Origin: Neoaquamicrobium microcysteis
Lineage (GTDB): Bacteria; Pseudomonadota; Alphaproteobacteria; Rhizobiales; Rhizobiaceae
Length of the DNA stretch: 64,000 nt
Reading direction: 5' to 3'
Assembly: GCF_008180155.1 (NCBI RefSeq)
Contig: NZ_VSZS01000060.1
Location: 163,742 to 227,741, forward strand
Below are positions 49,788 through 58,843 of this stretch, one piece after another. The position numbers were made by a program, and so were the translations under genes. The stretch's first letter is position 1, and every line of letters begins with the position of its first letter. The notes beneath the pieces were generated by a model. That model did no database searches. It was not told where the DNA came from and worked only from the letters and a program-made list of their open reading frames with translations.

Positions 49788-50960
49788 ATGGAACTCAAGG
49801 AACTCCCGCAAAGCGAAGAGATCGCCCAGATCAGGCAGAGCGTTCGAAAGCTGTGCGGGGCCTTCCCGGCGGAGTACTGGCGCAAGCTCGACCGTGAGCA
49901 CGCCTATCCCACAGACTTTGTCGATGCGCTGTCGCAAGCTGGCTATCTGTCCGTGCTCATCCCCGAAGAGTTCGGCGGTTCCGGTCTGCCTTTGTCGGCG
50001 GCGGCAGCCATTCTGGAGGAGGTGCAGCGGGCGGGAGCGAACGGCGCGGCCTGTCATGCCCAGATGTACATCATGGGCGCTCTGCTTCGACACGGCAGCC
50101 AGGCGCAGAAGGAGCAATACCTGCCGAAGATCGCATCCGGCGAACTGCGCTTGCAGGCTTTCGGCGTGACCGAACCGACGAGCGGTACGGACACGACATC
50201 CATCAAAACGTTTGCGCGTCGCGACGGCGACCACTACGTCGTAAACGGCCAGAAGGTTTGGACGTCTCGCGCCGAGCATTCCGATCTCATGCTGCTGCTC
50301 GCCCGCACCACGCCGAAAGACGAGGTGGCCAAGCGCACCGATGGGCTTTCGGTCTTCATCGTCGACATGCGCGAAGCGCTGAAGGCGGGCATGGCGATCA
50401 AGCCGATCCGCACCATGATGAACCATTCGACCACGGAGGTTTTCTTCGAGGATGTGCGCATACCGGCGTCCAACCTCATCGGTGAAGAAGGCAGGGGCTT
50501 CCGCTACATCCTCTCCGGCATGAACGCGGAGCGTATATTGATCGCGGCGGAGTGCGTCGGCGATGCGAAATGGTTTATCGAGAAAGCGGCTGCCTATGCG
50601 AGCGACCGCAACGTCTTCGGACGCCCCATAGGCCAGAATCAGGGTGTCCAGTTCCCGATCGCGCGCGCCTACGCGCAGATGCGCGCGGCCGAACTGATGG
50701 TGCACCAGGCAGCCTCGCTTTTCGAGGCGGGTCAGGATTGCGGCGAGCAGGCCAACATGGCCAAGATGCTGGCGGCCGAGGCTTCATGGGCAGCGGCCGA
50801 AGCCTGCGTGCAGACGCATGGCGGTTTTGCTTTCGCGGAGGAATACGATGTGGAGCGCAAGTTCCGAGAGACGCGCCTCTATCAGGTTGCGCCGATCTCG
50901 ACCAATCTGATCCTGAGCTACATCTCGGAGCATGTGCTGGGCATGCCCCGTTCCTATTGA
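49788..50960 (+). CDS. Acyl-CoA dehydrogenase family flavoprotein (catalytic Glu motif altered)
   Basis: 390-residue ACAD fold: helical N-domain, FAD-binding beta domain (QAFGVTEPTSGTDTTSIKT, YVVNGQKVWTSRAEHSDLMLLLART) and C-domain (SGMNAERILIAAECVG, VQTHGGFAFAEEYDVERKFRETRLYQV). Where short/medium-chain enzymes have IYEGTSE with catalytic Glu, this protein has VAPISTN (residues 367-373), so the base must lie elsewhere or the reaction differs. AGGA precedes the ATG. Its partners suggest oxidation or reduction of a CoA ester of a dicarboxylate-like acid. Confidence 0.88.
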   Translation: MELKELPQSEEIAQIRQSVRKLCGAFPAEYWRKLDREHAYPTDFVDALSQAGYLSVLIPEEFGGSGLPLSAAAAILEEVQRAGANGAACHAQMYIMGALLRHGSQAQKEQYLPKIASGELRLQAFGVTEPTSGTDTTSIKTFARRDGDHYVVNGQKVWTSRAEHSDLMLLLARTTPKDEVAKRTDGLSVFIVDMREALKAGMAIKPIRTMMNHSTTEVFFEDVRIPASNLIGEEGRGFRYILSGMNAERILIAAECVGDAKWFIEKAAAYASDRNVFGRPIGQNQGVQFPIARAYAQMRAAELMVHQAASLFEAGQDCGEQANMAKMLAAEASWAAAEACVQTHGGFAFAEEYDVERKFRETRLYQVAPISTNLILSYISEHVLGMPRSY

Positions 50961-50967
50961 GGCTGTG

Positions 50968-52089
50968 ATGCTGCTGCCGCTGGAAGGCATTCTCGTCGTC
51001 GCCATTGAACAGGCCGTCGCCGCGCCGACCTGCACCCTGCGGCTCGCCGATGCCGGTGCTCGTGTCATCAAGATCGAGCGCGCGGAAGGCGAGACCGCGC
51101 GCCACTACGACCAGGCGGTCCATGGCACGAGCGCCTATTTCGCGTGGCTCAATCGCGGCAAGGAAAGCGCGGTTCTCGATATCAAGAACGAGGGCGATCG
51201 CGCGCTGGTCGAGCGCATGGTCTCCAAGGCGGATATCTTCGTGCAGAACCTTGCCCCAGGCGCCGCCTCCCGGCTCGGCCTCGGCGCGAAGGATCTGGTG
51301 GAGCGCTTCCCGCGCATCGTCGCGGTCGACATCGTCGGTTATCGGCAGGATAGCAGCTTCCGCGACATGCGTGCCTACGACATGCTGATACAGGCCGAGT
51401 CCGGCATCTGCGCCGTCACAGGCACACCTGATACGCCCGTGAAGGTCGGCGTGTCGCTGGCCGATGTCCAGACCGGCATGAACGCGCATGCCGCCATTCT
51501 CGAAGCGTTGATCGAGCGCGGCGTCACCGGTCGCGGAAAGGCGATCGAGATAGCGATGTTCGACGCCATGGCCGACATGATGAGCGTTCCGTTATTGCAC
51601 CACCTTTATGGTGGACGCGCCACGCCGCGAACCGGTCTGGCCCACGCCGCGATATTTCCCTATGGGCGCGTTTCGTGCAGCGATGGCGACATCGTCATCG
51701 TGGTACAGAACCCCGGCGAATGGCGACGGCTTTGCGAAGGGGTGATGCAGCGTCCGGACCTCGTGGCCGACCAGCGTTTTGCCGACAACCCGTCTCGCGT
51801 GAACAACCGGGAGATGCTTGGCGATATCCTCGCGGGCATATTCGGCGGCATCACACGGGTCGAGGCGGTGACCCGGCTGGAAGCGAATGCGCTTGCCTGG
51901 TCCAGCGTCTCGACGGTCGAGGACCTGGCTCGCCATCCGGCGCTTGCGAGGCTGGCGCTTGAGGTGCCGGGAGGCGTGTTCGAGGGCGTAGCGTCACCGG
52001 TCAGGCGGCACGTTAGGGCTGGCGCGGTCCCCGCGCTTGGCCAGCACACAGACGCAGTCCGTATCGAATTTGAAGAGAAGAAGACATGA
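50968..52089 (+). CDS. Class III CoA-transferase (CaiB/BaiF family)
   Basis: 373-residue CoA-transferase with LRLADAGARVIKIERAEGETAR and the expected catalytic Asp138 in MRAYDMLIQAESG. It differs clearly from the family member at 2500. It starts seven bases after the acyl-CoA dehydrogenase with GAGG five bases upstream, and overlaps the hydratase by four bases, so all three are one translational unit. Probably makes the CoA ester on which the dehydrogenase and hydratase act, with succinyl-CoA or another ester as donor. Confidence 0.88.
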   Translation: MLLPLEGILVVAIEQAVAAPTCTLRLADAGARVIKIERAEGETARHYDQAVHGTSAYFAWLNRGKESAVLDIKNEGDRALVERMVSKADIFVQNLAPGAASRLGLGAKDLVERFPRIVAVDIVGYRQDSSFRDMRAYDMLIQAESGICAVTGTPDTPVKVGVSLADVQTGMNAHAAILEALIERGVTGRGKAIEIAMFDAMADMMSVPLLHHLYGGRATPRTGLAHAAIFPYGRVSCSDGDIVIVVQNPGEWRRLCEGVMQRPDLVADQRFADNPSRVNNREMLGDILAGIFGGITRVEAVTRLEANALAWSSVSTVEDLARHPALARLALEVPGGVFEGVASPVRRHVRAGAVPALGQHTDAVRIEFEEKKT

Positions 52090-52937
52090 ACGAAAGCGAA
52101 GTGGCGCATCTGAGGCAGTGGATAGGCCGGGAGGAGCGCCAGTCCGAGCAATTGACGTCGGGGCTCGTTGAGCGGTTTGAAGCGACCCTCGGCACCTCGG
52201 CGGCAAGGATCGACGGCCATGCGCCGCTTGCCATCCATTGGTGCCTCACACAGCCCGCCATTGCGGCCGAGGGCCTCGGCCCCGACGGTCATCCCGCGCG
52301 GGGCGGCTTCCTGCCGCCCGTCCCTTTGCCCCGCCGCATGTGGGCGGGCGGCGAGCTTTCGTTCATCGCGCCGCTGCGCACGGGCGAGCTGGTGACACGA
52401 ATCTCGCGCATCGCCGACGTGACCCACAAGCTGGGGCGATCCGGCGAGCTCGTATTCGTCACTGTCGAGCATGACATCCTCAGCGGCGACACCGTAGCGT
52501 TGAAGGAGCGGCAGAACATCGTCTACAGGGCAATGGACAAGCTTGCCGAGCAACCCGCGCATTCCGAGCCTGCGGTCGATGCGACGGCGGCAGACCGTTC
52601 AGAGATGGTCGAGGCAACGACCACGCTGTTGTTCCGCTATTCTGCGCTGACCTTCAACGGGCACCGCATCCACTACGATCTCGACTACGCGCGTGAGCGG
52701 GAAGGCTATCAGGGCCTCGTCGTGCACGGTCCGTTGCAGGCGACGCTGCTACTCCATATGGCCGCGCGCCTGAACGGCAACCGGCTGCCCTCGCATTTCG
52801 CCTATCGTGGGGTCGCGCCGCTTGTACATGGCGGAACCTTCAGCCTGAATGCGGCCGGCACCGCAGATCGTATAGAGCTCTGGACCGCCGGCCGGGACGG
52901 AGCCAGGCGGATGACCGCAAACGTGTCTTTCGCCTGA
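52086..52937 (+). CDS. Hot-dog-fold hydratase (mesaconyl-C4-CoA/itaconyl-CoA hydratase type)
   Basis: 283-residue FAS1-type dehydratase / MaoC-like protein with two hot-dog halves: N-terminal GGFLPPVPLPRRMWAGGELSF and C-terminal HRIHYDLDYAREREGYQGLVVHGPLQATLLL, which holds the Asp/His hydratase pair. It resembles mesaconyl-C4-CoA hydratases and itaconyl-CoA hydratases. With a PrpD-family protein and a CoA-transferase this is reminiscent of itaconate or mesaconate use, but no citramalyl-CoA lyase gene is adjacent. Confidence 0.85.
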   Translation: MNESEVAHLRQWIGREERQSEQLTSGLVERFEATLGTSAARIDGHAPLAIHWCLTQPAIAAEGLGPDGHPARGGFLPPVPLPRRMWAGGELSFIAPLRTGELVTRISRIADVTHKLGRSGELVFVTVEHDILSGDTVALKERQNIVYRAMDKLAEQPAHSEPAVDATAADRSEMVEATTTLLFRYSALTFNGHRIHYDLDYAREREGYQGLVVHGPLQATLLLHMAARLNGNRLPSHFAYRGVAPLVHGGTFSLNAAGTADRIELWTAGRDGARRMTANVSFA

Positions 52938-52943
52938 ACGGCC

Positions 52944-53504
52944 TCAGCTTCCCGTTCCGCCGCTCACCGGCGGCCACATGCGGCTGAAGACGCCGTCGCG
53001 GCGCAGCAGTCCGTGCTGGATTGCCGCAGCGACATGGATCGCGATCAGCGTGGTGATGGTGATCGCGCCATAGAAGTGAAGCGTCTTGGCGAATTCGGCC
53101 AGACCCTCCGAGCGCGGCACCAGTCCCGGCAAGCCGATCGCGTCGAGCCCTTCGACAGGAAAACCGCCAGCTCGCACGCGCACATAACCGACCACCGGCA
53201 TAGCGAAGATGAGCACATAGAGCGCGAGGTGGCTCGTGTGGGCCGCACGTTTCTGCCATTCCGGCATGGTCGCGGGCAGGGGCGGTGCCGGATGCCGCCA
53301 GCGATAGCCGAGGCGCAGGATAGCGAGCACGAGCAGCACCACCCCGATGTTTTTGTGGAAGATGAACAGCGTATCCTGCAGTGGCCGCGCGATGCCTTCC
53401 TGCACCATGATGAAGCCGGCCGGAATAGTCATCAGCAGAAGGAGGGCCATGACCCAGTGGATCAGGCGGGCAGGCGTGCGATAGGAGGATGCTGGCACGG
53501 GCAT
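52944..53504 (-). CDS. Cytochrome b561 family protein
   Basis: 186-residue four-helix membrane dihaem cytochrome of the bacterial b561 (CybB) type. Haem-ligand histidines are in ARLIHWVMA (16), FHKNIGVVLL (50), HLALYVLIF and LHFYGAITITTLIAIHVAAA. AGGTG precedes the ATG. It transfers electrons from quinol, often to superoxide or periplasmic partners. It stands alone, convergent with the hydratase gene seven bases away and divergent from the membrane-lipid-type operon. Confidence 0.92.
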   Translation of the reverse strand: MPVPASSYRTPARLIHWVMALLLLMTIPAGFIMVQEGIARPLQDTLFIFHKNIGVVLLVLAILRLGYRWRHPAPPLPATMPEWQKRAAHTSHLALYVLIFAMPVVGYVRVRAGGFPVEGLDAIGLPGLVPRSEGLAEFAKTLHFYGAITITTLIAIHVAAAIQHGLLRRDGVFSRMWPPVSGGTGS

Positions 53505-53626
53505 GGTTCACCTCGCGGGTTCGGGTCCACGATCTGCATTCTACCGCATGAAGCTGTTGCAGGCGCGGCATTTTGCAAGTCGTTGGCCGGCTCTTGACAG
53601 TATCGCGCGTGCGCTATCTTTAATCC

Positions 53627-54376
53627 ATGGTCTTCATGCATTCCGGGATGTCGAGCCGCGTACGTAGCAAGCTTCCGCGGGGCAGCGGCGGGTTGCCTCT
53701 TGGCGGGCTTCGAGCCGCCGCGATCGCAGGGTTGGTCGCCATCCTCGCGCTTGGCCACTTCGTCTTTTCCGGCATAACGCTGCCCGCCTTGGTAGGCTCG
53801 GTCGCAATTTATACAGGTGCGGTTGTCCTCACGGGCTGGCTGATGCAGCGCCACTATCCGCACGATCGGCTGGGTTTCTGCAACGTCGTCACTTTGTCCC
53901 GCATGGTGCTCGCCGCATCGCTTGTCATGCCGCTGGTGGCAGGTGTGAGCGACACATGGCCCGTTCTCGCCGTGGCGCTGTGCGCGCTCGCCTTGGATGG
54001 CGTGGATGGCTGGCTTGCGCGCCGTGAGGGTCTGGTCTCCGCGTTCGGCGCCCGTTTCGACATGGAGGTCGATGCCGCCTTCGCGCTCGTTTTGTCGGTC
54101 CTCGCCTACGCCTCCGGCAGCGCCGGAGTGCTGGTGCTGGCGTTGGGTCTGCCGCGCTACATCTTCGCGGTAGCGGCCATGGTGCTTCCGTGGCTGAATG
54201 GGCCGCTCCCCGAGCGCACCAGCCGCAAGGTGGTCTGCGTCGTCCAACTGGCGACGCTCATCGTCCTGCAGGTGCCGGGAGCCGTCGCTACTGCGCCGCT
54301 GGTTGCAGTGGTGGTGGCCGCGCTGATCTGGTCGTTCGGCCGCGATATCGTATGGCTTTGGCGGCAGCGGACGTGA
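53627..54376 (+). CDS. CDP-alcohol phosphatidyltransferase family protein
   Basis: 249-residue membrane enzyme that condenses a CDP-alcohol with a second alcohol (phospholipid or inositol-phosphate type). The full signature D-G-x2-A-R-x8-G-x3-D-x3-D is present at residues 127-149 (DGWLAR ... GARFDMEVD), preceded by Asp124; all catalytic Asp residues are intact. The start is uncertain: Met1, Met4 and Met8 are all possible and none has a good ribosome site; TTGACA at 53594-53599 is a likely -35. First of an operon of membrane and ABC genes. Confidence 0.85.
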   Translation: MVFMHSGMSSRVRSKLPRGSGGLPLGGLRAAAIAGLVAILALGHFVFSGITLPALVGSVAIYTGAVVLTGWLMQRHYPHDRLGFCNVVTLSRMVLAASLVMPLVAGVSDTWPVLAVALCALALDGVDGWLARREGLVSAFGARFDMEVDAAFALVLSVLAYASGSAGVLVLALGLPRYIFAVAAMVLPWLNGPLPERTSRKVVCVVQLATLIVLQVPGAVATAPLVAVVVAALIWSFGRDIVWLWRQRT

Positions 54377-56010
54377 GCGCTCCCGCTGTACGAAAATTCC
54401 TGCGTCTCGTTCTTGCGGCTATGGTGCTCCACCTGATCCTGGTGCAGCCGAACCATCCGGGCGCGATGATGTCCGGCGCCCTGCTGCGCTTTCCGCTGGA
54501 ACTGCCGGTTATCCTGCTGGGGCTTGCGGCCATCGGCCCCGGCCGTGTCTCGCTTTGGCTGCGCATCGTCCTCGTAGCGTTGCTGACGCTCGTCGCGGTG
54601 CTCAAGACCGCGGATCTCGTGATGTTCCTGTCGCTCTCGCGCGGCTTCAACCCGGTGGCCGATCTGCCACTCGTGGATGCGCTGGTGAGGCTGCTGGCGG
54701 GTGCGGTCGGATCCTTGCTTGCTGCACTCGCAGTGATGGCCGCGCTCGTGGCCGTCGTCGCAATCGCGGCGCTCTGCTGGTGGGCGACTGGTGTCTGGTC
54801 GCAGCTCGAATTGCGACCGGGGCTGGCGCGCCTGTCGGCTGCGGCAGCCTTGCTTGCAGGCATCGTCATGGTGGCCGAGGTGGGCCATGCGATGCGCGCG
54901 TGGCGGCTGCCGGCATCGCCGCCGGGCATGGCCTTCACCGCGCGCATCGCCGTAGAGCGGGCACGCACGGCGGTCTACACGATCGCCGAGTTGCGAGACT
55001 TCCGTGCCGCCGCCGCGAATGATCCGTATGACGGTGCGCAGGGGCTGTTCGACGCCATTGACCGCGACGTGCTCGTCATCTTCATTGAAAGCTACGGGCG
55101 CACCAGCCTGGACACACCGCTGTACGCCCCGACTCATGCGCAGACACTGCGAGCCGGTGCGGCGCGCCTTGCGGCGCTGGGCCTTGCCACGCGCTCGGGC
55201 ATCGTCACCGCCCCTACGCGCGGCGGGCAGAGCTGGCTGTCGCACGCAACCTTGGCCAACGGATTATGGATAACCGACCAGAGCCGCTACGGGGCTGCCC
55301 TCGTGAGCGGACGGCGCACGCTCTATCATCTCGCCGGACAGGCCGGCTTTCACACGGCCGCCGTGATGCCGCAGATCACGATGGACTGGCCGGAATCGGC
55401 GCATATGGGCTTTACCACCATCCTTGCCTCCAACGATCTCGGTTATCGCGGCCTCCCCTTCAACTGGGTTACGATGCCGGACCAGTTCACCCTTGCGGCG
55501 CTCGACCGGCTGCTCCGCACCGGCGATGGGGAGAGCCATCTTTTCGCGCAGGTGGCGCTGTCGACCTCGCACGCGCCGTGGGTGCCGGTTCCTGAACTGA
55601 TCGATTGGGAAGACGTCGGCGACGGCAGCGTCTTCAACGACATGGCGACGGCGGGCGATACGCCGGAGGTGGTCTGGCGCGACCGCGACCGGGTGCGTGA
55701 CCAGTACCGCCTCGCAATCGACTATTCGCTGCGCACGGTCATCGACTATGCGGCCCGCCACGCGGCGCAACCGCCGCTGATGATCGTGCTGGGAGACCAT
55801 CAGGCGGCAGGCTTCGTGGCGCAGGACGAGCGTTTCGACGTGCCTGTCCATGTCATCGGGCCGGCGCATCTGGTAGACCGCGTCGCCGATTGGGGGTGGC
55901 AGCCGGGCCTCGTGCCGGCAGCCGACACGCCGGTGATCTCGATGGGAGAACTTCGAAACATGGTCCTCGACGCGTTCTCCGACGCCGCCGCGCGCCCGCC
56001 CGAAAGCTGA
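54373..56010 (+). CDS. Membrane-anchored sulfatase/phosphoethanolamine-transferase-fold protein
   Basis: 545-residue protein with about five N-terminal helices (to residue about 165) and a periplasmic alkaline-phosphatase-superfamily domain. Features: DVLVIFIESYGRTSL (metal Glu and neighbouring Ser/Thr nucleophile region), TRGGQSWLSHATLANGLW, and the metal-binding MIVLGDHQAAGF. This is the layout of LtaS/OpgB-type phosphoglycerol or phosphoethanolamine transferases. A GTG start overlaps the previous stop (GTGA); ATG at 54352 is an alternative. It may decorate the lipid made by the preceding enzyme. Confidence 0.82.
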   Translation: MSAPAVRKFLRLVLAAMVLHLILVQPNHPGAMMSGALLRFPLELPVILLGLAAIGPGRVSLWLRIVLVALLTLVAVLKTADLVMFLSLSRGFNPVADLPLVDALVRLLAGAVGSLLAALAVMAALVAVVAIAALCWWATGVWSQLELRPGLARLSAAAALLAGIVMVAEVGHAMRAWRLPASPPGMAFTARIAVERARTAVYTIAELRDFRAAAANDPYDGAQGLFDAIDRDVLVIFIESYGRTSLDTPLYAPTHAQTLRAGAARLAALGLATRSGIVTAPTRGGQSWLSHATLANGLWITDQSRYGAALVSGRRTLYHLAGQAGFHTAAVMPQITMDWPESAHMGFTTILASNDLGYRGLPFNWVTMPDQFTLAALDRLLRTGDGESHLFAQVALSTSHAPWVPVPELIDWEDVGDGSVFNDMATAGDTPEVVWRDRDRVRDQYRLAIDYSLRTVIDYAARHAAQPPLMIVLGDHQAAGFVAQDERFDVPVHVIGPAHLVDRVADWGWQPGLVPAADTPVISMGELRNMVLDAFSDAAARPPES

Positions 56011-56012
56011 CC

Positions 56013-56972
56013 ATGCGCCTTCTTTCCGTGCACCCATGGCTGTTGCGCGCCATCCAGATTGGCGTGGCCGTCGCGCTAATGGGGCTTCTTTGGCGCATAG
56101 CAGACGGGCCCGACGCGGCGCGCCTCCTTCGCCAAGCCGATCCACTCTGGCTCGCCGCCGCGGTGGCTGCGCTCACCATTCAGACCTGGCTTTCGGCGTT
56201 GCGCTGGCGGCTGGCGGCGAGGCAGTTGGGCATCGTCCTGCGGCCCGGCGAAGCCGTGCGCGAATACTATCTGGCCCAGGTCGTCAACCAGTCGCTCCCC
56301 GGCGGCATGGTGGGCGATGCCGGTCGTGCGGTCCGATCGCGCGGGCCGTCGGGCCTTCTGGCCGCGGGCATGGCGGTGGTGTTCGAGCGGCTGGCGGGGC
56401 AGGTTGCGATGTTCCTCGCCATGGCGTCCGCCTTCGTCGTCACGCTGGCGGCACCGGGCGGGTTCGAATGGCCACGCTGGCTCGTGCTCCCCGTGGCGGT
56501 GATCGTGCTCGCTGGCACGCTCATGCCGCTGGGGTTAGCGGCCGCGACACGCATGCCGGGCCGTATCGGGCGCAGCGCTTCTGCTTTCTGGCGCATGCTT
56601 GCGCGTGCGCTCCTCGCGAGGCGGGTTCTGCCCCGGCACGTGCTTTTGAGCATCGGTACGACGGTTGCCAATCTCGGCGCTTTCGCATTCTGCGCCATCG
56701 CGCTCGATGCGGCACTTCCTCTGGTCGCGGTTCTGGCGCTCGTACCGCTCATCCTGTTCACGATGCTGATCCCGATCTCGATCAGCGGCTGGGGGCTGCG
56801 CGAAGGGGCTGCTGCCGCACTTTTTCCGCTCGCAGGCGCAACGGCCAGCCAGGGGCTTGCCACCAGCATAACCTTCGGGCTCGCTTTCATCGTGGCAGTG
56901 CTTCCGGGTGCTGCCTTCATCGGAACCCCGAGCCCGGTGCCCGCCCGGACCTCGCGCGCGAAGGCGGAGTAA
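56013..56972 (+). CDS. Lysylphosphatidylglycerol-synthase-TM / flippase-like membrane protein
   Basis: 319-residue polytopic membrane protein (about eight helices) of the UPF0104/LPG_synthase_TM family. Markers: SALRWRLAARQLG, YYLAQVVNQSLPGGMVGDAGRAVR, VFERLAGQVAMFLAM and PISISGWGLREGAAAALF. Family members move or modify membrane lipids or polyprenyl carriers; no enzymatic domain is attached here. It starts two bases after the sulfatase-fold gene, so they are one unit. Confidence 0.85.
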   Translation: MRLLSVHPWLLRAIQIGVAVALMGLLWRIADGPDAARLLRQADPLWLAAAVAALTIQTWLSALRWRLAARQLGIVLRPGEAVREYYLAQVVNQSLPGGMVGDAGRAVRSRGPSGLLAAGMAVVFERLAGQVAMFLAMASAFVVTLAAPGGFEWPRWLVLPVAVIVLAGTLMPLGLAAATRMPGRIGRSASAFWRMLARALLARRVLPRHVLLSIGTTVANLGAFAFCAIALDAALPLVAVLALVPLILFTMLIPISISGWGLREGAAAALFPLAGATASQGLATSITFGLAFIVAVLPGAAFIGTPSPVPARTSRAKAE

Positions 56973-57054
56973 TCACGTTTTCTTGGCCGTGTCCGGCCAG
57001 CCCTTGTCAATCGCCTTACGCGCCTTACTCTGATGTACGACAGGAGTTGCAGAC

Positions 57055-58053
57055 GTGGATCGAACCGGACTGTCCAGACGCATGGTGCTGGGAATGGGGG
57101 CGGCGGGGTTCGTCACCGCCCTGCCGATTTTTTCAATCCGCAGCGCATGGGCGCAGTCGCAGGTCGCCTTGCAGCTGTCGTGGCTGCATTCGGTGCAGTT
57201 CGCCGGCAGCTACATCGCGCTCGATCGCGGCTTCTGGAGCGAGGCGGGTCTGGACGTGTCGCTCCTTCCCGGCGGGCCTAACGCTCCCGTCGAACCGCCG
57301 GTGGTATCGGGTTCGGCACTTGTCGGCATCTCGGCTGCCGATTACACGGCCGCCGCCGTCGAGCAGGGCGCGCGGTTCAAGATACTCGCCGTCGCGATGC
57401 AGAAGAACCCGTTCGTGATAGCTTCGCTGCCCGGCAACCCCGTCAATGTCCCCGGCGACCTTGAGGGCAAGCGCATCGGCATGGCGCTCGCCAATACGCC
57501 GGTGCTTCAGGCTTTGTCCACGCTCAACGATGTTGATTTCGACGCGATCGAGATCGTGCCCACGCAGTATTCGGCACAGCCGCTCCTTTCGGGAGAGGTC
57601 GATTGCCTGCTGTGCTGGGAGACCGACCTGCCCGTTGCCATGGCGATACAGGGTGTGGACAGCGTGACGATGCTCATGGCCGACCACGGCTACGCACTGC
57701 ATTCGCAGACCTACATCGCCACCGAGGAGAGCATTGCAAACCGTCGCGCCGAGCTGGTTGCGCTGTTGCGCGGCGAGGCGCAGGGCTGGGAGGCGTACCG
57801 CGAGGATACCAAGGCTGCCGCCGCGCTGACGCTTGAAATGTATCCCGATGCGGGGCTTGATCTGCGTACGCAGGAGTTGCAGGCCGAGCGGCAGGTGCCG
57901 CTGATGTTCTCTGAGCTGACCGACGCCAACGGTTTTGGATGGTGGACCGACGAAACCGTCGCGGCAAATATCGAAACCCTCGCGCTTCTCGGTCGGACGG
58001 TGACGCCCGACCTATGGGACCGCTCGATCCTAGAAGAGGTCCATGCGGGCTGA
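57055..58053 (+). CDS. ABC substrate-binding protein (ThiY/NMT1-like), twin-arginine leader
   Basis: 332-residue receptor with leader GLSRRMVLGMGAAGF (twin arginine) and probable cleavage after AWA. The mature start LQLSWLHSVQFAGSYIALDRGFWSEAGLDV is ThiY/THI5-like. GTG start with AGGAG eight bases upstream. It is distinct from the riboswitch-controlled thiY at 46243 and has no TPP element, so a different ligand (for example a pyrimidine- or pterin-like compound) is possible. Confidence 0.88.
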   Translation: MDRTGLSRRMVLGMGAAGFVTALPIFSIRSAWAQSQVALQLSWLHSVQFAGSYIALDRGFWSEAGLDVSLLPGGPNAPVEPPVVSGSALVGISAADYTAAAVEQGARFKILAVAMQKNPFVIASLPGNPVNVPGDLEGKRIGMALANTPVLQALSTLNDVDFDAIEIVPTQYSAQPLLSGEVDCLLCWETDLPVAMAIQGVDSVTMLMADHGYALHSQTYIATEESIANRRAELVALLRGEAQGWEAYREDTKAAAALTLEMYPDAGLDLRTQELQAERQVPLMFSELTDANGFGWWTDETVAANIETLALLGRTVTPDLWDRSILEEVHAG

Positions 58054-58843
58054 CGCAGACATGCCGCCCGACGTGCTGTGCGACGGGCTTGCCAAGACGT
58101 TCGACGGTGGGGTTGAGGCGGTACGCCCGCTATCGGTAAGGTTCGAGGGCGGCCACACGACCGCCGTCGTCGGGCCGTCGGGATGTGGGAAATCCACGCT
58201 GCTCAGGCTGATCGCGGGGCTGGAGCGTCCAAGCGCCGGCCGCGTCGAGATCGGCGGCCTACCGCCCGCCGAGACGCAGCGGCGCGGCGAACTTGCGGTC
58301 GCTTTTCAGGACCCGTCTTTGCTGCCATGGCGCAGCGTGCGCGGCAATATCGAGCTGGCCCTGCATCTTGCGCGCCGTCCCGTCGCCGCCGCGCATGTCG
58401 AACATCTCGTGCGCCTGGTCGGACTCGAAGGCTTTGCCGATACGAGGCCGGCGGAGCTGTCTGGCGGCATGCGCCAGCGCGCCGCGATAGCGCGCGCCCT
58501 GGTCACCGAGCCTGAACTGCTTCTGCTCGACGAGCCGTTCGCAGCCGTCGACGAACTGACCCGCCAGCAGCTGGCGCAGGATCTGCCGCGCATCTGGGAA
58601 GCCCGCGGCACTACCACCATCCTTGTCACCCACTCGGTCAACGAGGCCGTCATGCTGTCCGACCGCGTGATCGTTTTGTCGCCGCGCCCGGCGACCGTCG
58701 TGGCCGATATGGCGATCGACCTGCCTCGCCCGCGCGAACCCGAAATGTCGCGCTGGCCGGAGTTTATGGCCAGCGTCGATGCCGTCTTTGCCGCGCTGTC
58801 GGCCTCGATGGCCCGCAACAGCCTGGCGATCGCCGCGCAATGA
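58043..58843 (+). CDS. ABC transporter ATP-binding protein
   Basis: 266-residue ATPase with Walker A (GPSGCGKST), Q-loop (VAFQDPSLLPWRSV), signature (ELSGGMRQRAAIARAL), Walker B (LLLLDEPFAAVDELT) and H-loop (ILVTHSVNEAVMLSD). It overlaps the receptor gene by eleven bases and the permease by four. SsuB/TauB/ThiZ type. Confidence 0.93.
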   Translation: MRADADMPPDVLCDGLAKTFDGGVEAVRPLSVRFEGGHTTAVVGPSGCGKSTLLRLIAGLERPSAGRVEIGGLPPAETQRRGELAVAFQDPSLLPWRSVRGNIELALHLARRPVAAAHVEHLVRLVGLEGFADTRPAELSGGMRQRAAIARALVTEPELLLLDEPFAAVDELTRQQLAQDLPRIWEARGTTTILVTHSVNEAVMLSDRVIVLSPRPATVVADMAIDLPRPREPEMSRWPEFMASVDAVFAALSASMARNSLAIAAQ

